In this document: positions 1 through 7,026 of the stretch, piece after piece
How the letters are laid out: each line of letters opens with the position of its first letter
How positions within the stretch are numbered: position 1 is the first letter of the stretch
Assembly (NCBI GenBank): GCA_018968995.1
Contig: JAGWZD010000026.1
Span: forward strand, 1-13,776
DNA length: 13,776 bases
From: Bdellovibrionales bacterium
Lineage (GTDB): Bacteria; Bdellovibrionota; UBA1018
Reading direction: 5' to 3'
Translations under genes and position numbers: made by a program
The notes under the pieces: generated by a model
What the model saw: the letters and a program-made list of their open reading frames with translations, nothing else
Databases searched by the model: none
Told to the model about the DNA's origin: nothing

Positions 1-486
1 CAGCTCTGGATCTCTTCCCACAACTTCTCCGTCTGTGGGCTTCTCATCAGCGTCTTCCGTAAAAGTGATTTTGATCTCATCTGCGCCGGCGACCACATGG
101 TTGTTCGTGAGAATCAAACCAGACGAATCAATAATAAATCCAGTTCCGAGCGACATCGCCTGAGGTCCTTTACCCCCAGGAATTGAAGGGCCCTCTTCAC
201 CATCTTCCTCACCACCAAAACCCCGTGATCCCGGGCCGCCACCGTGATATTTAAAAAAGTCCTCGAAAAATTTTCGGTATGGGTCTTGTTGTGGCCCTGA
301 GTTATTTCTACGAATATTGGTCAGAGTCGAAATATTGACCACAGATGGAACTACGCGACGAGCAAGTTCCACGTAAACATTTTGGCCGCCAGGCACGATA
401 TCCTGGGCTCCGGCCACCTGAACGACTCCCATGAAGATCGCCGCAACCAACACCACAAAGCTTCGAATTGCGCCCCTTCTCATCAT
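1..486 (-). CDS. HtrA/Deg-family periplasmic serine protease (N-terminal part, cut by window edge)
   Basis: The 162 visible residues are the start of an HtrA/DegP/DegQ-type trypsin-like protease, which degrades or refolds damaged periplasmic proteins. A signal peptide occupies about residues 1-27 (RR near the start, hydrophobic stretch, VAGA before QD). Then comes the Deg pattern VVPSVVNIST (45-54), an acidic and Gly-rich loop (about 80-110), SLGTGFIID (112-120) and GLILTNNHVV (123-132), in which His130 is the catalytic histidine. The catalytic Asp and Ser and any PDZ domains lie outside the window. Two adjacent ATGs (486 and 483) follow a clear GGAGG; either could be used. It is the last visible gene of the minus-strand unit, 29 bases after the DUF1844 gene. 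The family is secure; the exact Deg subtype cannot be set from the N-terminus. Confidence 0.93.
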   Translation of the reverse strand, partial: MMRRGAIRSFVVLVAAIFMGVVQVAGAQDIVPGGQNVYVELARRVVPSVVNISTLTNIRRNNSGPQQDPYRKFFEDFFKYHGGGPGSRGFGGEEDGEEGPSIPGGKGPQAMSLGTGFIIDSSGLILTNNHVVAGADEIKITFTEDADEKPTDGEVVGRDPEL

Positions 487-515
487 TTGAACCTCCATGA
501 ATTCCAACTTGTGCT

Positions 516-779
516 CTAGGTTCGACCCTGCGCCTCTACAAACTTGATTCGAACCTCGAACAGAAGCTGCTCGAGCAGCTTAGACTCCTCCGGACTCAGG
601 TTTCCTTTTGTTTTTTCCTGCATGAGTTCCAATAAATCGATATTTTGTTTGGCCATCAGAAGATCTGGTTTTCCGGCGCCCCCCTCACCCTGAAGCGCCA
701 TGAAGGAGGCGGACGAAACCGACAGAATGAAGGTCGTAAAGTCGAGCTTTTGAATGGGGGGACGAGATATTGAATTCAC
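516..779 (-). CDS. DUF1844 family protein
   Basis: This 87-residue protein matches DUF1844 by its recognisable parts: LDFTTFILSVSSASFMALQG (residues 12-31), then LMAKQNIDLLELMQEKTKGN and PEESKLLEQLLFEVRIKFVE. The family is small, mostly helical and of unknown function, common in deltaproteobacteria and related phyla. No signal peptide or clear membrane span is visible, although the first helix is hydrophobic. The only usable start is GTG at 779; no ATG lies before the conserved core and the ribosome site is weak, so translation may be coupled to the gene ending 12 bases upstream. It sits between an HtpX-like membrane protein and an HtrA protease, which hints at an envelope role, but that is context only. 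Family assignment is from pattern memory of conserved positions, not a search. Confidence 0.85.
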   Translation of the reverse strand: MNSISRPPIQKLDFTTFILSVSSASFMALQGEGGAGKPDLLMAKQNIDLLELMQEKTKGNLSPEESKLLEQLLFEVRIKFVEAQGRT

Positions 780-791
780 AAGGCTGCAATA

Positions 792-1547
792 TCAACCCTG
801 TGGAGCGAAGGACAAGATCGTTTTTTCGGAGCCCATCTTCTCTATAGACAGCAACTCTGCCGCTGCCCGTCGAGCGGGGTCGGAGGGGCGAAGAGACGTT
901 AACTCTGTGTGGGACACGAGTTGCGAGGGGCTATTTAGTGTAAACGCCTTTTGTACCCAAATCAGCCAAGCCACAAGCGGAAGGGAGACCATCCATTGAA
1001 AAGCTGTTGAGCCACTGCCCCCGCGTGTTCGCCAAAGAGCAGCATGTACGGACTCAGGAATTCTGCGGATCAGAGCAGCCACAAACCAGGCATGTGCCGC
1101 CCTCCAACGCAACCCGTCGTCTGAACCTCCACTTACGGCCCCCCGAAAGGCCGCCCGTACTTCGGCTTCAGTGCGAGACGATAGCCAAGAAGAACTCACG
1201 ACAATAGCGCGACGCCCGCCCCGCCCACTCCAAAAGACAAAAATTGGCGCAAGCTCCGCTGATACAAAAAAAAGAGGGGCACTGACTACTGGCGCGCCAA
1301 CCTCCTCAAACGCTCGAATCCATGCCCGAAGAAGAAGAGTATCAGATCGAGCGCTCCAAAAATTCTCAAGACTAGCCTCTGCCAAATACCCAAGCCCTAG
1401 CCAAGCGAACAGCACTATCAGGGCTGCGACAGCACAGAAAACCAGTCCCCAAACGGGACCCAAAAGAGCAATGCCGATAGAACCAAAGAGGGCTGCCCCA
1501 ATCACTTGGGCCGGCAATGAAGCGTACAACCAGCGAGAGAGCCACAT
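792..1547 (-). CDS. HtpX/M48-like membrane protein lacking the zinc site (probable pseudoprotease)
   Basis: The protein (251 residues from ATG; a TTG two codons earlier is possible) has two N-terminal membrane spans (about 13-31 and 34-55) and a third at about 183-199, a layout like HtpX. Between them GRGGRRAIVVSSSWL followed by EAEVRAA resembles the M48 segment that runs from GRGP-like residues through a beta strand into the HExxH helix. At the place where M48 enzymes have HExxH, this protein reads GAVSG (about residues 136-140), so both histidines and the glutamate are missing. I infer a non-catalytic M48 relative in the inner membrane. The gene is 24 bases downstream of the pilT-like gene and precedes DUF1844 and HtrA genes. 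No strong ribosome site is seen. The M48 relation is moderate; plain membrane protein of unknown family is the alternative. Confidence 0.6.
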   Translation of the reverse strand: MWLSRWLYASLPAQVIGAALFGSIGIALLGPVWGLVFCAVAALIVLFAWLGLGYLAEASLENFWSARSDTLLLRAWIRAFEEVGAPVVSAPLFFVSAELAPIFVFWSGRGGRRAIVVSSSWLSSRTEAEVRAAFRGAVSGGSDDGLRWRAAHAWFVAALIRRIPESVHAALWRTRGGSGSTAFQWMVSLPLVAWLIWVQKAFTLNSPSQLVSHTELTSLRPSDPARRAAAELLSIEKMGSEKTILSFAPQG

Positions 1548-1571
1548 AGACAAGAAGATTACCCGATACTG

Positions 1572-2684
1572 CTAACCCCGGACAATACCAGAAAGACTTT
1601 GATCCAGCTCCTCGGGCCTAGGAGAAATTTTTTTCGCTTCTGTCAGCGTAATTGCCTCAGACTCAATCAGGCGCAGCAGGGCCTGATTCAGCGTCTGCAT
1701 TTGATAATAGTCGTTTGAGCTCGCCATCAGTTCTGCAACTCTGTCTAATGCGTTTTCGGCAATCGCTTCCTGAATGGCTGGAGAATTTACCATCACTTCT
1801 GCCGCGAGGACTCTGCCATCACCAGAGCTTCTCGGAACGAGCTGTTGAGCCACCACCCCCACCAAACTGGAGGATAGCTGTACGCGAATCTGATTTTGAG
1901 CATCACCGGGAACCACATCTAAAATTCGTCCGATCGCTCCGGTTGCATCTGGGGCATGCAGAGTCGAGAGAACGAGATGTCCAGTTTCCGCTGCTGTCAA
2001 AGCCACACGAATGGTCTCGTAGTCTCTCATCTCACCCACAACGATCACGTCTGGATCCTGCCTTAGGCCGGCGCGCAATGCCTCTTGAGTGCTTCGAGTG
2101 TCGGAGCCCACCTCTCTTTGGGTTACCGAGGCACGAAGATCTTGAAATACAAACTCAATGGGGTCCTCAATCGTAATAATATGAATCGCTTGGGTCTCGT
2201 TTAAGTACTGAACAAGACTCGCAAGAGTTGTAGACTTCCCAGAACCGGTCGGTCCCGCAATTAGCAAAATGCCGCTCTCACGACGACCCAGCTCTTTCAG
2301 TACGGCTGGGGCGCCCAAGTCTTCAAGGCGCAGAGTTTGAAATGGAATCATTCGAATCACCGCAGACAGAGTATTTCGTTGGCGATAGACATTACATCGA
2401 AAACGCCCCACATTTTCGAGCCGGAAAGAAGCATCGACCTGCCAGTTTTGCTCAAGCTCCTGGATATGTCTTGGGCTTAGAACAGACCCAACCAATCTCT
2501 CTATACTCTCATGAGTCATTGGCCCGCTCTTGGCCGGTATCAGTTTGCCATCAATTCGAAAACACGGGGGCCTGCCCGTCTTGATATGAAGATCTGACGC
2601 CCCGTAACTCATCAGTGCGTGGACGAGATACTCAATCGAAAAATCATCGGCACTCGCTAGCTTCCGAGCGGCAGACCCACTCAT
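1572..2684 (-). CDS. pilT: PilT-family type IV pilus retraction ATPase
   Basis: The 370-residue protein is a GspE/PilT-class hexameric ATPase that powers pilus disassembly at the inner membrane, giving twitching motility. Seen in order: N-terminal PAS-like half with ASDLHIKTGRPP (29-40); Walker A GPTGSGKST (144-152); Asp box TIEDPIEF (171-178); Walker B region DPDVIVVGEMRD (210-221); and His box AETGHLVLSTLH (232-243). The DPDVIxVGEMRDxET pattern is typical of PilT/PilU rather than PilB or GspE, and the cysteine zinc motif of PilB is absent. The C-terminal stretch where PilT proteins carry AIRNLIRE reads AIQEAIAE (303-310), so the conserved Arg and Asn are changed, which could mean a PilU-like or specialised paralogue. 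Its ATG overlaps the stop of the GAF gene by four bases (ATGA), so the two are translationally coupled. Confidence 0.93.
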   Translation of the reverse strand: MSGSAARKLASADDFSIEYLVHALMSYGASDLHIKTGRPPCFRIDGKLIPAKSGPMTHESIERLVGSVLSPRHIQELEQNWQVDASFRLENVGRFRCNVYRQRNTLSAVIRMIPFQTLRLEDLGAPAVLKELGRRESGILLIAGPTGSGKSTTLASLVQYLNETQAIHIITIEDPIEFVFQDLRASVTQREVGSDTRSTQEALRAGLRQDPDVIVVGEMRDYETIRVALTAAETGHLVLSTLHAPDATGAIGRILDVVPGDAQNQIRVQLSSSLVGVVAQQLVPRSSGDGRVLAAEVMVNSPAIQEAIAENALDRVAELMASSNDYYQMQTLNQALLRLIESEAITLTEAKKISPRPEELDQSLSGIVRG

Positions 2685-3340
2685 GCTGCAACGCCTTTTC
2701 TAGCACCATTGAGCATCAATCGGACCTCAATGACTCTCGCTGCATAATGAGCCAGGTGGGTCATCAACTCCAGGTCTTGTTCATCAAAACATGGCTTTCC
2801 TACCCGGTTAAAAAGCTCTAGCACTGCAAATACCCGGCCACGAACCACAATAGGAATGGCCACCAGGTTTCTGCTCTCAAAACCAACGGAAACACTCACC
2901 GACCGAAGGTACCTCGGATCATGATTTGTATCCTGAATGATCACGGGACTTTTGGACTCTGCTACGTAACCAACAACCCCGGAACCCCAAGGAATGCTGA
3001 CCGAAGATAAGCGATGCGAGCTCTGGCCCGCTACGGCCCGGAAAAACAAAACATTTCTAGTGTAGTCCACCTCTAAGATGGATCCTGCCTCACACTTAAT
3101 GCTCTTCAAAAAAGACAAAAGCACATCGCGCATAAAATCAGAGAACACGATGTCCTTCACTAGCAGTGAAAGTAGGGACTCTGCGGCACTTAATCGAGTT
3201 GCTAACGTCGCTAGAGTGTCCAGCTCCAGAAGCATATTGGCTTGAGCCTCTGGCGTTTGATCTGCCTCTGGGGGCTGCTCGAGAATAGGGAGCTCCGACA
3301 GCAAGCTCAGCTTTTTAGAAGATGAGTTTTCAGAACTCAA
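2681..3340 (-). CDS. GAF-domain protein coupled to pilT
   Basis: The protein has 219 residues. About 60 N-terminal residues are polar with a helical, possibly coiled segment (35-62), followed by a single GAF domain at about 65-205. Diagnostic features are SIPWGSGVVGYVAESK (115-130), then PVIIQDTNHDPRY, and LVAIPIVVRGRVFAVLELFNR (159-179), which match the IPxGxGxxGxVa and c-terminal sheet pattern of GAF domains. GAF domains bind cyclic nucleotides or other small ligands; the ligand cannot be told here. There is no enzymatic output domain, so a regulatory adaptor role is the simplest reading. Start is TTG, preceded nine bases upstream by a strong GGAGG. The stop overlaps the pilT start, which suggests that the protein controls or assembles with the retraction ATPase. 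No signal peptide, so cytoplasmic. Confidence 0.85.
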   Translation of the reverse strand: MSSENSSSKKLSLLSELPILEQPPEADQTPEAQANMLLELDTLATLATRLSAAESLLSLLVKDIVFSDFMRDVLLSFLKSIKCEAGSILEVDYTRNVLFFRAVAGQSSHRLSSVSIPWGSGVVGYVAESKSPVIIQDTNHDPRYLRSVSVSVGFESRNLVAIPIVVRGRVFAVLELFNRVGKPCFDEQDLELMTHLAHYAARVIEVRLMLNGARKGVAA

Positions 3341-3404
3341 GGCAGACTTCCTCCGCAGTACGTCTCGGATGAAAGCCCGGAATAGTTAAAACAAAATGGA
3401 CCCC

Positions 3405-3869
3405 CTAGGGCAGGGCCATCTCGTTTTTATACTCAATTAATTCTTTAATGTTTCGAACCTCGGCAATGAGCCACTGCTCTCGATCCTGGGAGAGCTGGGC
3501 CATTTTCTTTTGGGTCACCTTAGCGTCATGTCCCTTGCTCTGATCAAAATAAGTTAATTCATAAGTAATATTGATCTGGCCAGGAGACAAAGTTCTGACT
3601 TCCGAAAAGACGAGGTTCACAAACTGGCGCTTATTTTCGACAAAAGCCGCTCTAAATTGCTCATCGCTCCAAGCCGCCAACCTTGCCTTGGCCTGCCCCG
3701 TAAGAAACTTAGAGAGAGCCTCTCGATCCTCTGGACCCGATACGGCGAAGCTTTGAGAAATGTAATCTCGAAGACGAACCTTCGGGTCAGCGCCCCCCGT
3801 TTGACTCTTGGAGCACGAGGTCAGCATGAAAAAAATCGCAAAAAATATCGGTAAAGCCACTTTATTCAT
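3405..3869 (-). CDS. small secreted lipoprotein of unknown function
   Basis: From ATG at 3869 the product is 154 residues with a lipoprotein signal: MNK, a hydrophobic run, and lipobox LTSC with Cys19 as the lipidated residue. This start is chosen over one 19 codons upstream because it gives a proper signal peptide and has AGGAGAGGG about eight bases before it. The mature part has a helical segment (RLRDYISQSFAVSG...REALSKFLTGQAKARL) and then beta strands (INITYELTYFD, QWLIAEVRNI), a shape seen in NTF2-like or DUF4878-like periplasmic proteins, but I cannot assign a family. The start overlaps the end of the PilZ-like gene by eight bases, so it belongs to the same unit. A lipoprotein beside pilus and envelope genes could be a pilus accessory factor; that is a guess. 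Confidence 0.8.
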   Translation of the reverse strand: MNKVALPIFFAIFFMLTSCSKSQTGGADPKVRLRDYISQSFAVSGPEDREALSKFLTGQAKARLAAWSDEQFRAAFVENKRQFVNLVFSEVRTLSPGQINITYELTYFDQSKGHDAKVTQKKMAQLSQDREQWLIAEVRNIKELIEYKNEMALP

Positions 3870-4611
3870 GGATGTAGCCCTCTCCTCGAAGAGCTCCCAA
3901 AAAGTCGTGAAACTCCTTGGACTCATCTGGATTCTGGGGGTGAAACCTCACGCCAATTCCCCAGTCTCCCGAATCCCCTTTTGATGCTCGACCCTCAAAT
4001 TGTCGCACAACAGATCCTTTTACGCGAGTCCTTCGGGCCTCGTGAGGCTCACCGTAGCGAAGCTCGAGTTCCACATCGATACTTGGAGTGATTGAACCGG
4101 AGAGCGAAAAGGCAAATAAACCCTTCTCGTCGAGTCGACTCACTCGAAGTTCTCGCGCCTTTTCGGGTAAGCCCAGAATTACGGCGTACAGATGCGGAAT
4201 CGCTCGAGGAACGCCCTGAAACCAGCTTAAATTTGGATTAAAATAGCTTCTATTCAGTTCGGACCGAGTCCAAAACAAAAGTGCCACACAAAGAGCACTC
4301 GTCATCACCGCCCATAATGCCTGAGCTGCCGCGCCCATCCAGGCCGATCTCAACACCAAAAAGCCACAGACGAGCACACTTACTACAGCCAACATCTCCC
4401 AGGCGCCCCGCCTTCCCATGGCAAGTCGCCAAGAAATTGGCGCCACAACCCCAAGAGTAGCCCAACCACAGAGAGCAAGCTCTGCCAGTGGAGGATCCCA
4501 CCAGGCGTGTGAAGAAAACACAGCTCTCGTCAGAACAGCCACGGGAACCAGAACAAATAGTGCTGACGAAGACAACAACAGCGACCGTGGAAGATGAATG
4601 ACCCTCATCAT
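3862..4611 (-). CDS. four-helix membrane protein with C-terminal PilZ-like domain
   Basis: From ATG at 4611 (GGGAG eight to nine bases upstream) the product is 249 residues. Four hydrophobic spans lie at about 10-30, 43-62, 71-90 and 94-115. The cytoplasmic tail (about 130-242) resembles a PilZ domain: ARELRVSRLDEKGLFAF (152-168) sits where PilZ has R...(D/N)xSxxG, then a basic segment ARRTRVKGSVVRQF and WGIGVRFHPQN (217-227), which is the usual final strand. The RxxxR and D/NxSxxG residues that bind c-di-GMP are only partly kept (RVSR, then RLDEKG), so ligand binding is uncertain. Proteins with membrane helices plus PilZ include cellulose-synthase and motility regulators. It heads the unit containing lipoprotein, GAF and pilT genes. 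A GTG start at 4653 is possible but lacks a ribosome site. Confidence 0.7.
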   Translation of the reverse strand: MMRVIHLPRSLLLSSSALFVLVPVAVLTRAVFSSHAWWDPPLAELALCGWATLGVVAPISWRLAMGRRGAWEMLAVVSVLVCGFLVLRSAWMGAAAQALWAVMTSALCVALLFWTRSELNRSYFNPNLSWFQGVPRAIPHLYAVILGLPEKARELRVSRLDEKGLFAFSLSGSITPSIDVELELRYGEPHEARRTRVKGSVVRQFEGRASKGDSGDWGIGVRFHPQNPDESKEFHDFLGALRGEGYIHE

Positions 4612-4637
4612 ACTAAGGTCTCCCGTGAGGCGCAGCC

Positions 4638-4667
4638 TTGTCAATGAACTCACTGCACTCTCATAAT
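4638..4667 (+). promoter_or_regulatory. candidate sigma70 promoter for the ferredoxin-anmK unit
   Basis: TTGTCA (4638-4643) and CATAAT (4662-4667) are each one mismatch from the -35 and -10 consensus, with an 18-base spacer. Transcription would begin at about 4674, which is the GTG proposed as the ferredoxin start, so the mRNA would be leaderless. On the other strand the same -10 area reads TATTAT (4663-4668), a possible -10 for the divergent unit starting at 4611, though I find no good -35 for it. Computed by eye only. Confidence 0.4.
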
Positions 4668-4673
4668 AGAAGA

Positions 4674-4880
4674 GTGACTCTCATCTCCGAAATCAATTCT
4701 CGCTGCACTCGGTGTGGTGCCTGCTTAGACGAGTGCCCCAACCAAGCAATCGTCATTGGTCCCGTGACTTTCGCGATCGACACTGATTTCTGCGACGGGC
4801 ACGGCAACTGTATTGCTGTTTGCCCCGAGAGCGCCATCACGAACTCCGCTCAACCCCAAAAGGTGCCTCATAGAATATGA
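4674..4880 (+). CDS. small two-cluster ferredoxin with a CxxHxxC site
   Basis: From GTG at 4674 the product is 68 residues, a small bacterial ferredoxin serving as a cytoplasmic electron carrier. The first motif is complete: Cys11, 14, 17 and 21 (CTRCGACLDECP), of the CxxCxxCxxxCP type. The second is CDGHGNCIAVCP, with Cys40, His43, Cys46 and Cys50, so the second cysteine is replaced by histidine. By analogy with ferredoxins that carry non-Cys residues at this site, one centre may be [3Fe-4S] or a His-liganded [4Fe-4S]. GTG is chosen because it gives the usual ferredoxin N-terminus and matches the candidate promoter; ATG at 4644 (78 residues) or TTG at 4638 are alternatives, none with a good ribosome site. 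Its stop overlaps the anmK start (ATGA), so the two are translated together. The redox partner is unknown. Confidence 0.88.
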   Translation: MTLISEINSRCTRCGACLDECPNQAIVIGPVTFAIDTDFCDGHGNCIAVCPESAITNSAQPQKVPHRI

Positions 4881-6028
4881 TCATTTTAGGAATTATGACC
4901 GGAACTTCCTGCGACGCCCTCGACGCGGTCTGTGTAGAATTCAAAAAAAAGAAATTTAAAATCTTATCTCGCTTCTCAAAAAAATACCCCACAGACCTCA
5001 GAAGTCGAATTTTTCGATTCCAAGAACCCAACACAGAGCATCGCTCTCGAGACTGGATTGAACTGAATCGAGACCTAGGTAGGTTTTACTCCGCCGCAGC
5101 CCAAGGCATCGTGCGAAAGGCATCAGTACAGATCGATGTTATTGGAAATCACGGTCAGACACTGGCGCACTTCCCCGGAGTTGGCACTTTGCAGTTTGGA
5201 GATCCTTCGGTCATTTCCGCAGAAACAGGTCTCACCGTTGTTTCGCAATTTCGAACGGGAGACATGGCTGCCGGGGGCCAAGGGGCGCCTCTCGTTCCAC
5301 GCTTCCACCAAATCCTAGCCGAATCCTCTGGCGCATCAAAACATGGTTGTTCCATCCACAACCTGGGAGGATTCAGTAACCTCACTTACATTCACCCTAC
5401 GCTTGGAGTAAGGGCATGGGATACGGGCCCCGGAAACGCCTGGATTGACTTGGCTGTTTATCGCGCAAGCCGTGGAAAACTGGTGCTGGATCGAGGCGGA
5501 ACGCTTGCTCGCCTGGGAACGCCAGACTCGCGCTCTATTTCAAAACTTCTAAGGCATCCCTTTTTTGCAAAGAAACCGCCGAAGTCTACAGGCCGAGATG
5601 AATTTTCGGCAGCTCAGTTTTTTCGGAACCTGAAAAAGCTCCCACTTGCCGATGCTGCAGCCACAGCCACCCTGGCAACTGCCAAGAGTATTGCAAACGA
5701 ATACTCTCAAAATATTCTCAAAAAGGGACTGCCGCTAGAGACCATCTACTTTTGCGGCGGTGGCGCTCAAAACAAGACTCTCCTCGAGTGTATTCATGTT
5801 GAGTTACTGAGTTTGGGATGGTTTGTGGAAATAAAAAACTGTCAGGAACTGGGGGTTTCGGCTCAAGACATGGAAGCTGCGGCTTTCGCTTTCTTGGCTA
5901 AAGAATCACTTCTAGGCCACGCACTCGGGGGCCAGTGGACAGGGGCCAACGGATTCGGACCTCCTGGACAAATCACCCCTGGAGCGAACTGGTCGCGGAT
6001 TTTTAAAAAAATATCCGATCTTCAATAA
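4877..6028 (+). CDS. anmK: anhydro-N-acetylmuramic acid kinase (AnmK)
   Basis: AnmK opens the 1,6-anhydro ring of anhMurNAc, released by lytic transglycosylases, and phosphorylates it with ATP to MurNAc-6-phosphate during cell-wall recycling in the cytoplasm. The 383-residue length is normal. Motifs: GIMTGTSCDALD (5-16), the family's GxMSGTSxDGxD; GNHGQTLAHFP (90-100); LQFGDPSVIS; VVSQFRTGDMAAGGQGAPLVP (121-141), a strong signature; NLGGFSNLT (162-170); DTGPGN (182-187), with Asp182 as the expected catalytic base; PPKSTGRDEF (234-243); CGGGAQN (293-299); and MEAAAFAFLA (332-341). One small oddity is Ala instead of Gly in the DGxD part of the first motif. The ATG overlaps the ferredoxin stop. 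It ends only four bases before the end of the convergent murU-like gene. Confidence 0.96.
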   Translation: MIILGIMTGTSCDALDAVCVEFKKKKFKILSRFSKKYPTDLRSRIFRFQEPNTEHRSRDWIELNRDLGRFYSAAAQGIVRKASVQIDVIGNHGQTLAHFPGVGTLQFGDPSVISAETGLTVVSQFRTGDMAAGGQGAPLVPRFHQILAESSGASKHGCSIHNLGGFSNLTYIHPTLGVRAWDTGPGNAWIDLAVYRASRGKLVLDRGGTLARLGTPDSRSISKLLRHPFFAKKPPKSTGRDEFSAAQFFRNLKKLPLADAAATATLATAKSIANEYSQNILKKGLPLETIYFCGGGAQNKTLLECIHVELLSLGWFVEIKNCQELGVSAQDMEAAAFAFLAKESLLGHALGGQWTGANGFGPPGQITPGANWSRIFKKISDLQ

Positions 6029-6032
6029 ACCA

Positions 6033-6995
6033 CTAAAACTTTATCCAGTGTCCGGCCGCACCGATAGCATCACTGGGATCCAAACCCTCAGGAATGGAAC
6101 CATAAAAAATCGATCGCGGACCCAGCGACTTCGGCACGGAACCCCGACCATCCCAATAGCAGGGACCAACCCAACCCTCTGGCACACGATCGAGTGAGCT
6201 TGTACGCCGTGTCCAAACGCGCCGCCCCAAGGTTTTAGCTTCTTTTTCGATCAGTCCTTTCCACGAGTGAGGGAGTCGATTTTCTTCAAACTGCCGCATC
6301 ACTTGCAGATGCGCCTCCCACCAAAGCTTTGGAGAACCCACATCTAACCATAAGCCCGAGAAGTGATGTGCCCCCACACGATTCGCACTCATCTCTGGGC
6401 GCAAAATAGTGTCGACGAAGTCTGAGGGAATACCGTCTGGAACATTGGCCAAGGCCTCTGGCTCTAGGACCGCCACACCGGTGTACATTTTTCCTAAGCC
6501 CGTCTGCTGGCCTAAACCGATCACTAACTCTTCTGTGGGGTCGATCAAGATTTCTCGATAGCGCTGATCTGAAATGGACTCGCGATTCAAAAGCGCCATT
6601 GTAATGGTGACACCCCTAGTTTGTTTGAGGCGCTCATGCGTTGCCGCCAAATGATCCAGCTGAAGTGAGCAAAGCGTGTCGGCGTTAACGATAAAAAAAC
6701 TAGAAGAACCCCCAAAAGCCTCGAGCGCGGGCAGCGCTTTTTTTATTCCACCAGCACTTCCTAGAAGCGACGCAGTTTCGTCGCTGAATTTTAGACCCCC
6801 ACAAATCTCGAGCAGCCCCTGCTCTGTTTCGCGGGGCAAGTAATGCAGATTTGCAACCACGCGATCAACGCCGCCGAGCCTTAGAGCATCAAGAGCAAAC
6901 GCACTCGATGGAACTCCGAGAATGGGAGTCAACGGCTTTGGAATAGACTCACTAAATGGACGCAGTCGGGTGCCTAACCCTGCCGCCATGAGCAT
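6033..6995 (-). CDS. murU: MurU-like nucleotidyltransferase (MurNAc-1-phosphate uridylyltransferase), with C-terminal extension
   Basis: The N-terminal 235 or so residues are a sugar-1-phosphate nucleotidyltransferase: AAGLGTRLRP (4-13), IPKPLTPILGVP (18-29), GSAGGI (79-84), NADTL (104-108, with the metal-binding Asp) and GLWLDVGSPKLW (214-225). Alone these fit any NTP transferase of the RmlA/HddC/MurU group. The MurU role (UTP + MurNAc-1-P to UDP-MurNAc) is inferred from its position directly after the AmgK gene, as in Pseudomonas. It is 320 residues, against roughly 225 for Pseudomonas MurU; the extra 80 or so residues (240-320) do not look like standard hexapeptide repeats. The ATG at 6995 has AAGG close by; ATG at 6989 has better spacing (eight bases) and leaves MAAGLGTRL. 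Other sugar nucleotides remain possible products. Confidence 0.82.
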   Translation of the reverse strand: MLMAAGLGTRLRPFSESIPKPLTPILGVPSSAFALDALRLGGVDRVVANLHYLPRETEQGLLEICGGLKFSDETASLLGSAGGIKKALPALEAFGGSSSFFIVNADTLCSLQLDHLAATHERLKQTRGVTITMALLNRESISDQRYREILIDPTEELVIGLGQQTGLGKMYTGVAVLEPEALANVPDGIPSDFVDTILRPEMSANRVGAHHFSGLWLDVGSPKLWWEAHLQVMRQFEENRLPHSWKGLIEKEAKTLGRRVWTRRTSSLDRVPEGWVGPCYWDGRGSVPKSLGPRSIFYGSIPEGLDPSDAIGAAGHWIKF

Positions 6996-7026
6996 TGCCT
7001 TACTAGTCTGAGATGATGCGCGCTGA

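Noticed and set aside
1171..1575. 134-codon open frame on the plus strand
   Set aside because: Antisense to the HtpX-like gene; Arg/Pro/Thr-rich composition typical of a shadow frame, with no recognisable motif.
1652..2176. 174-codon open frame on the plus strand
   Set aside because: It lies entirely antisense to the pilT gene, whose motifs are unambiguous; its translation shows no domain or signal.
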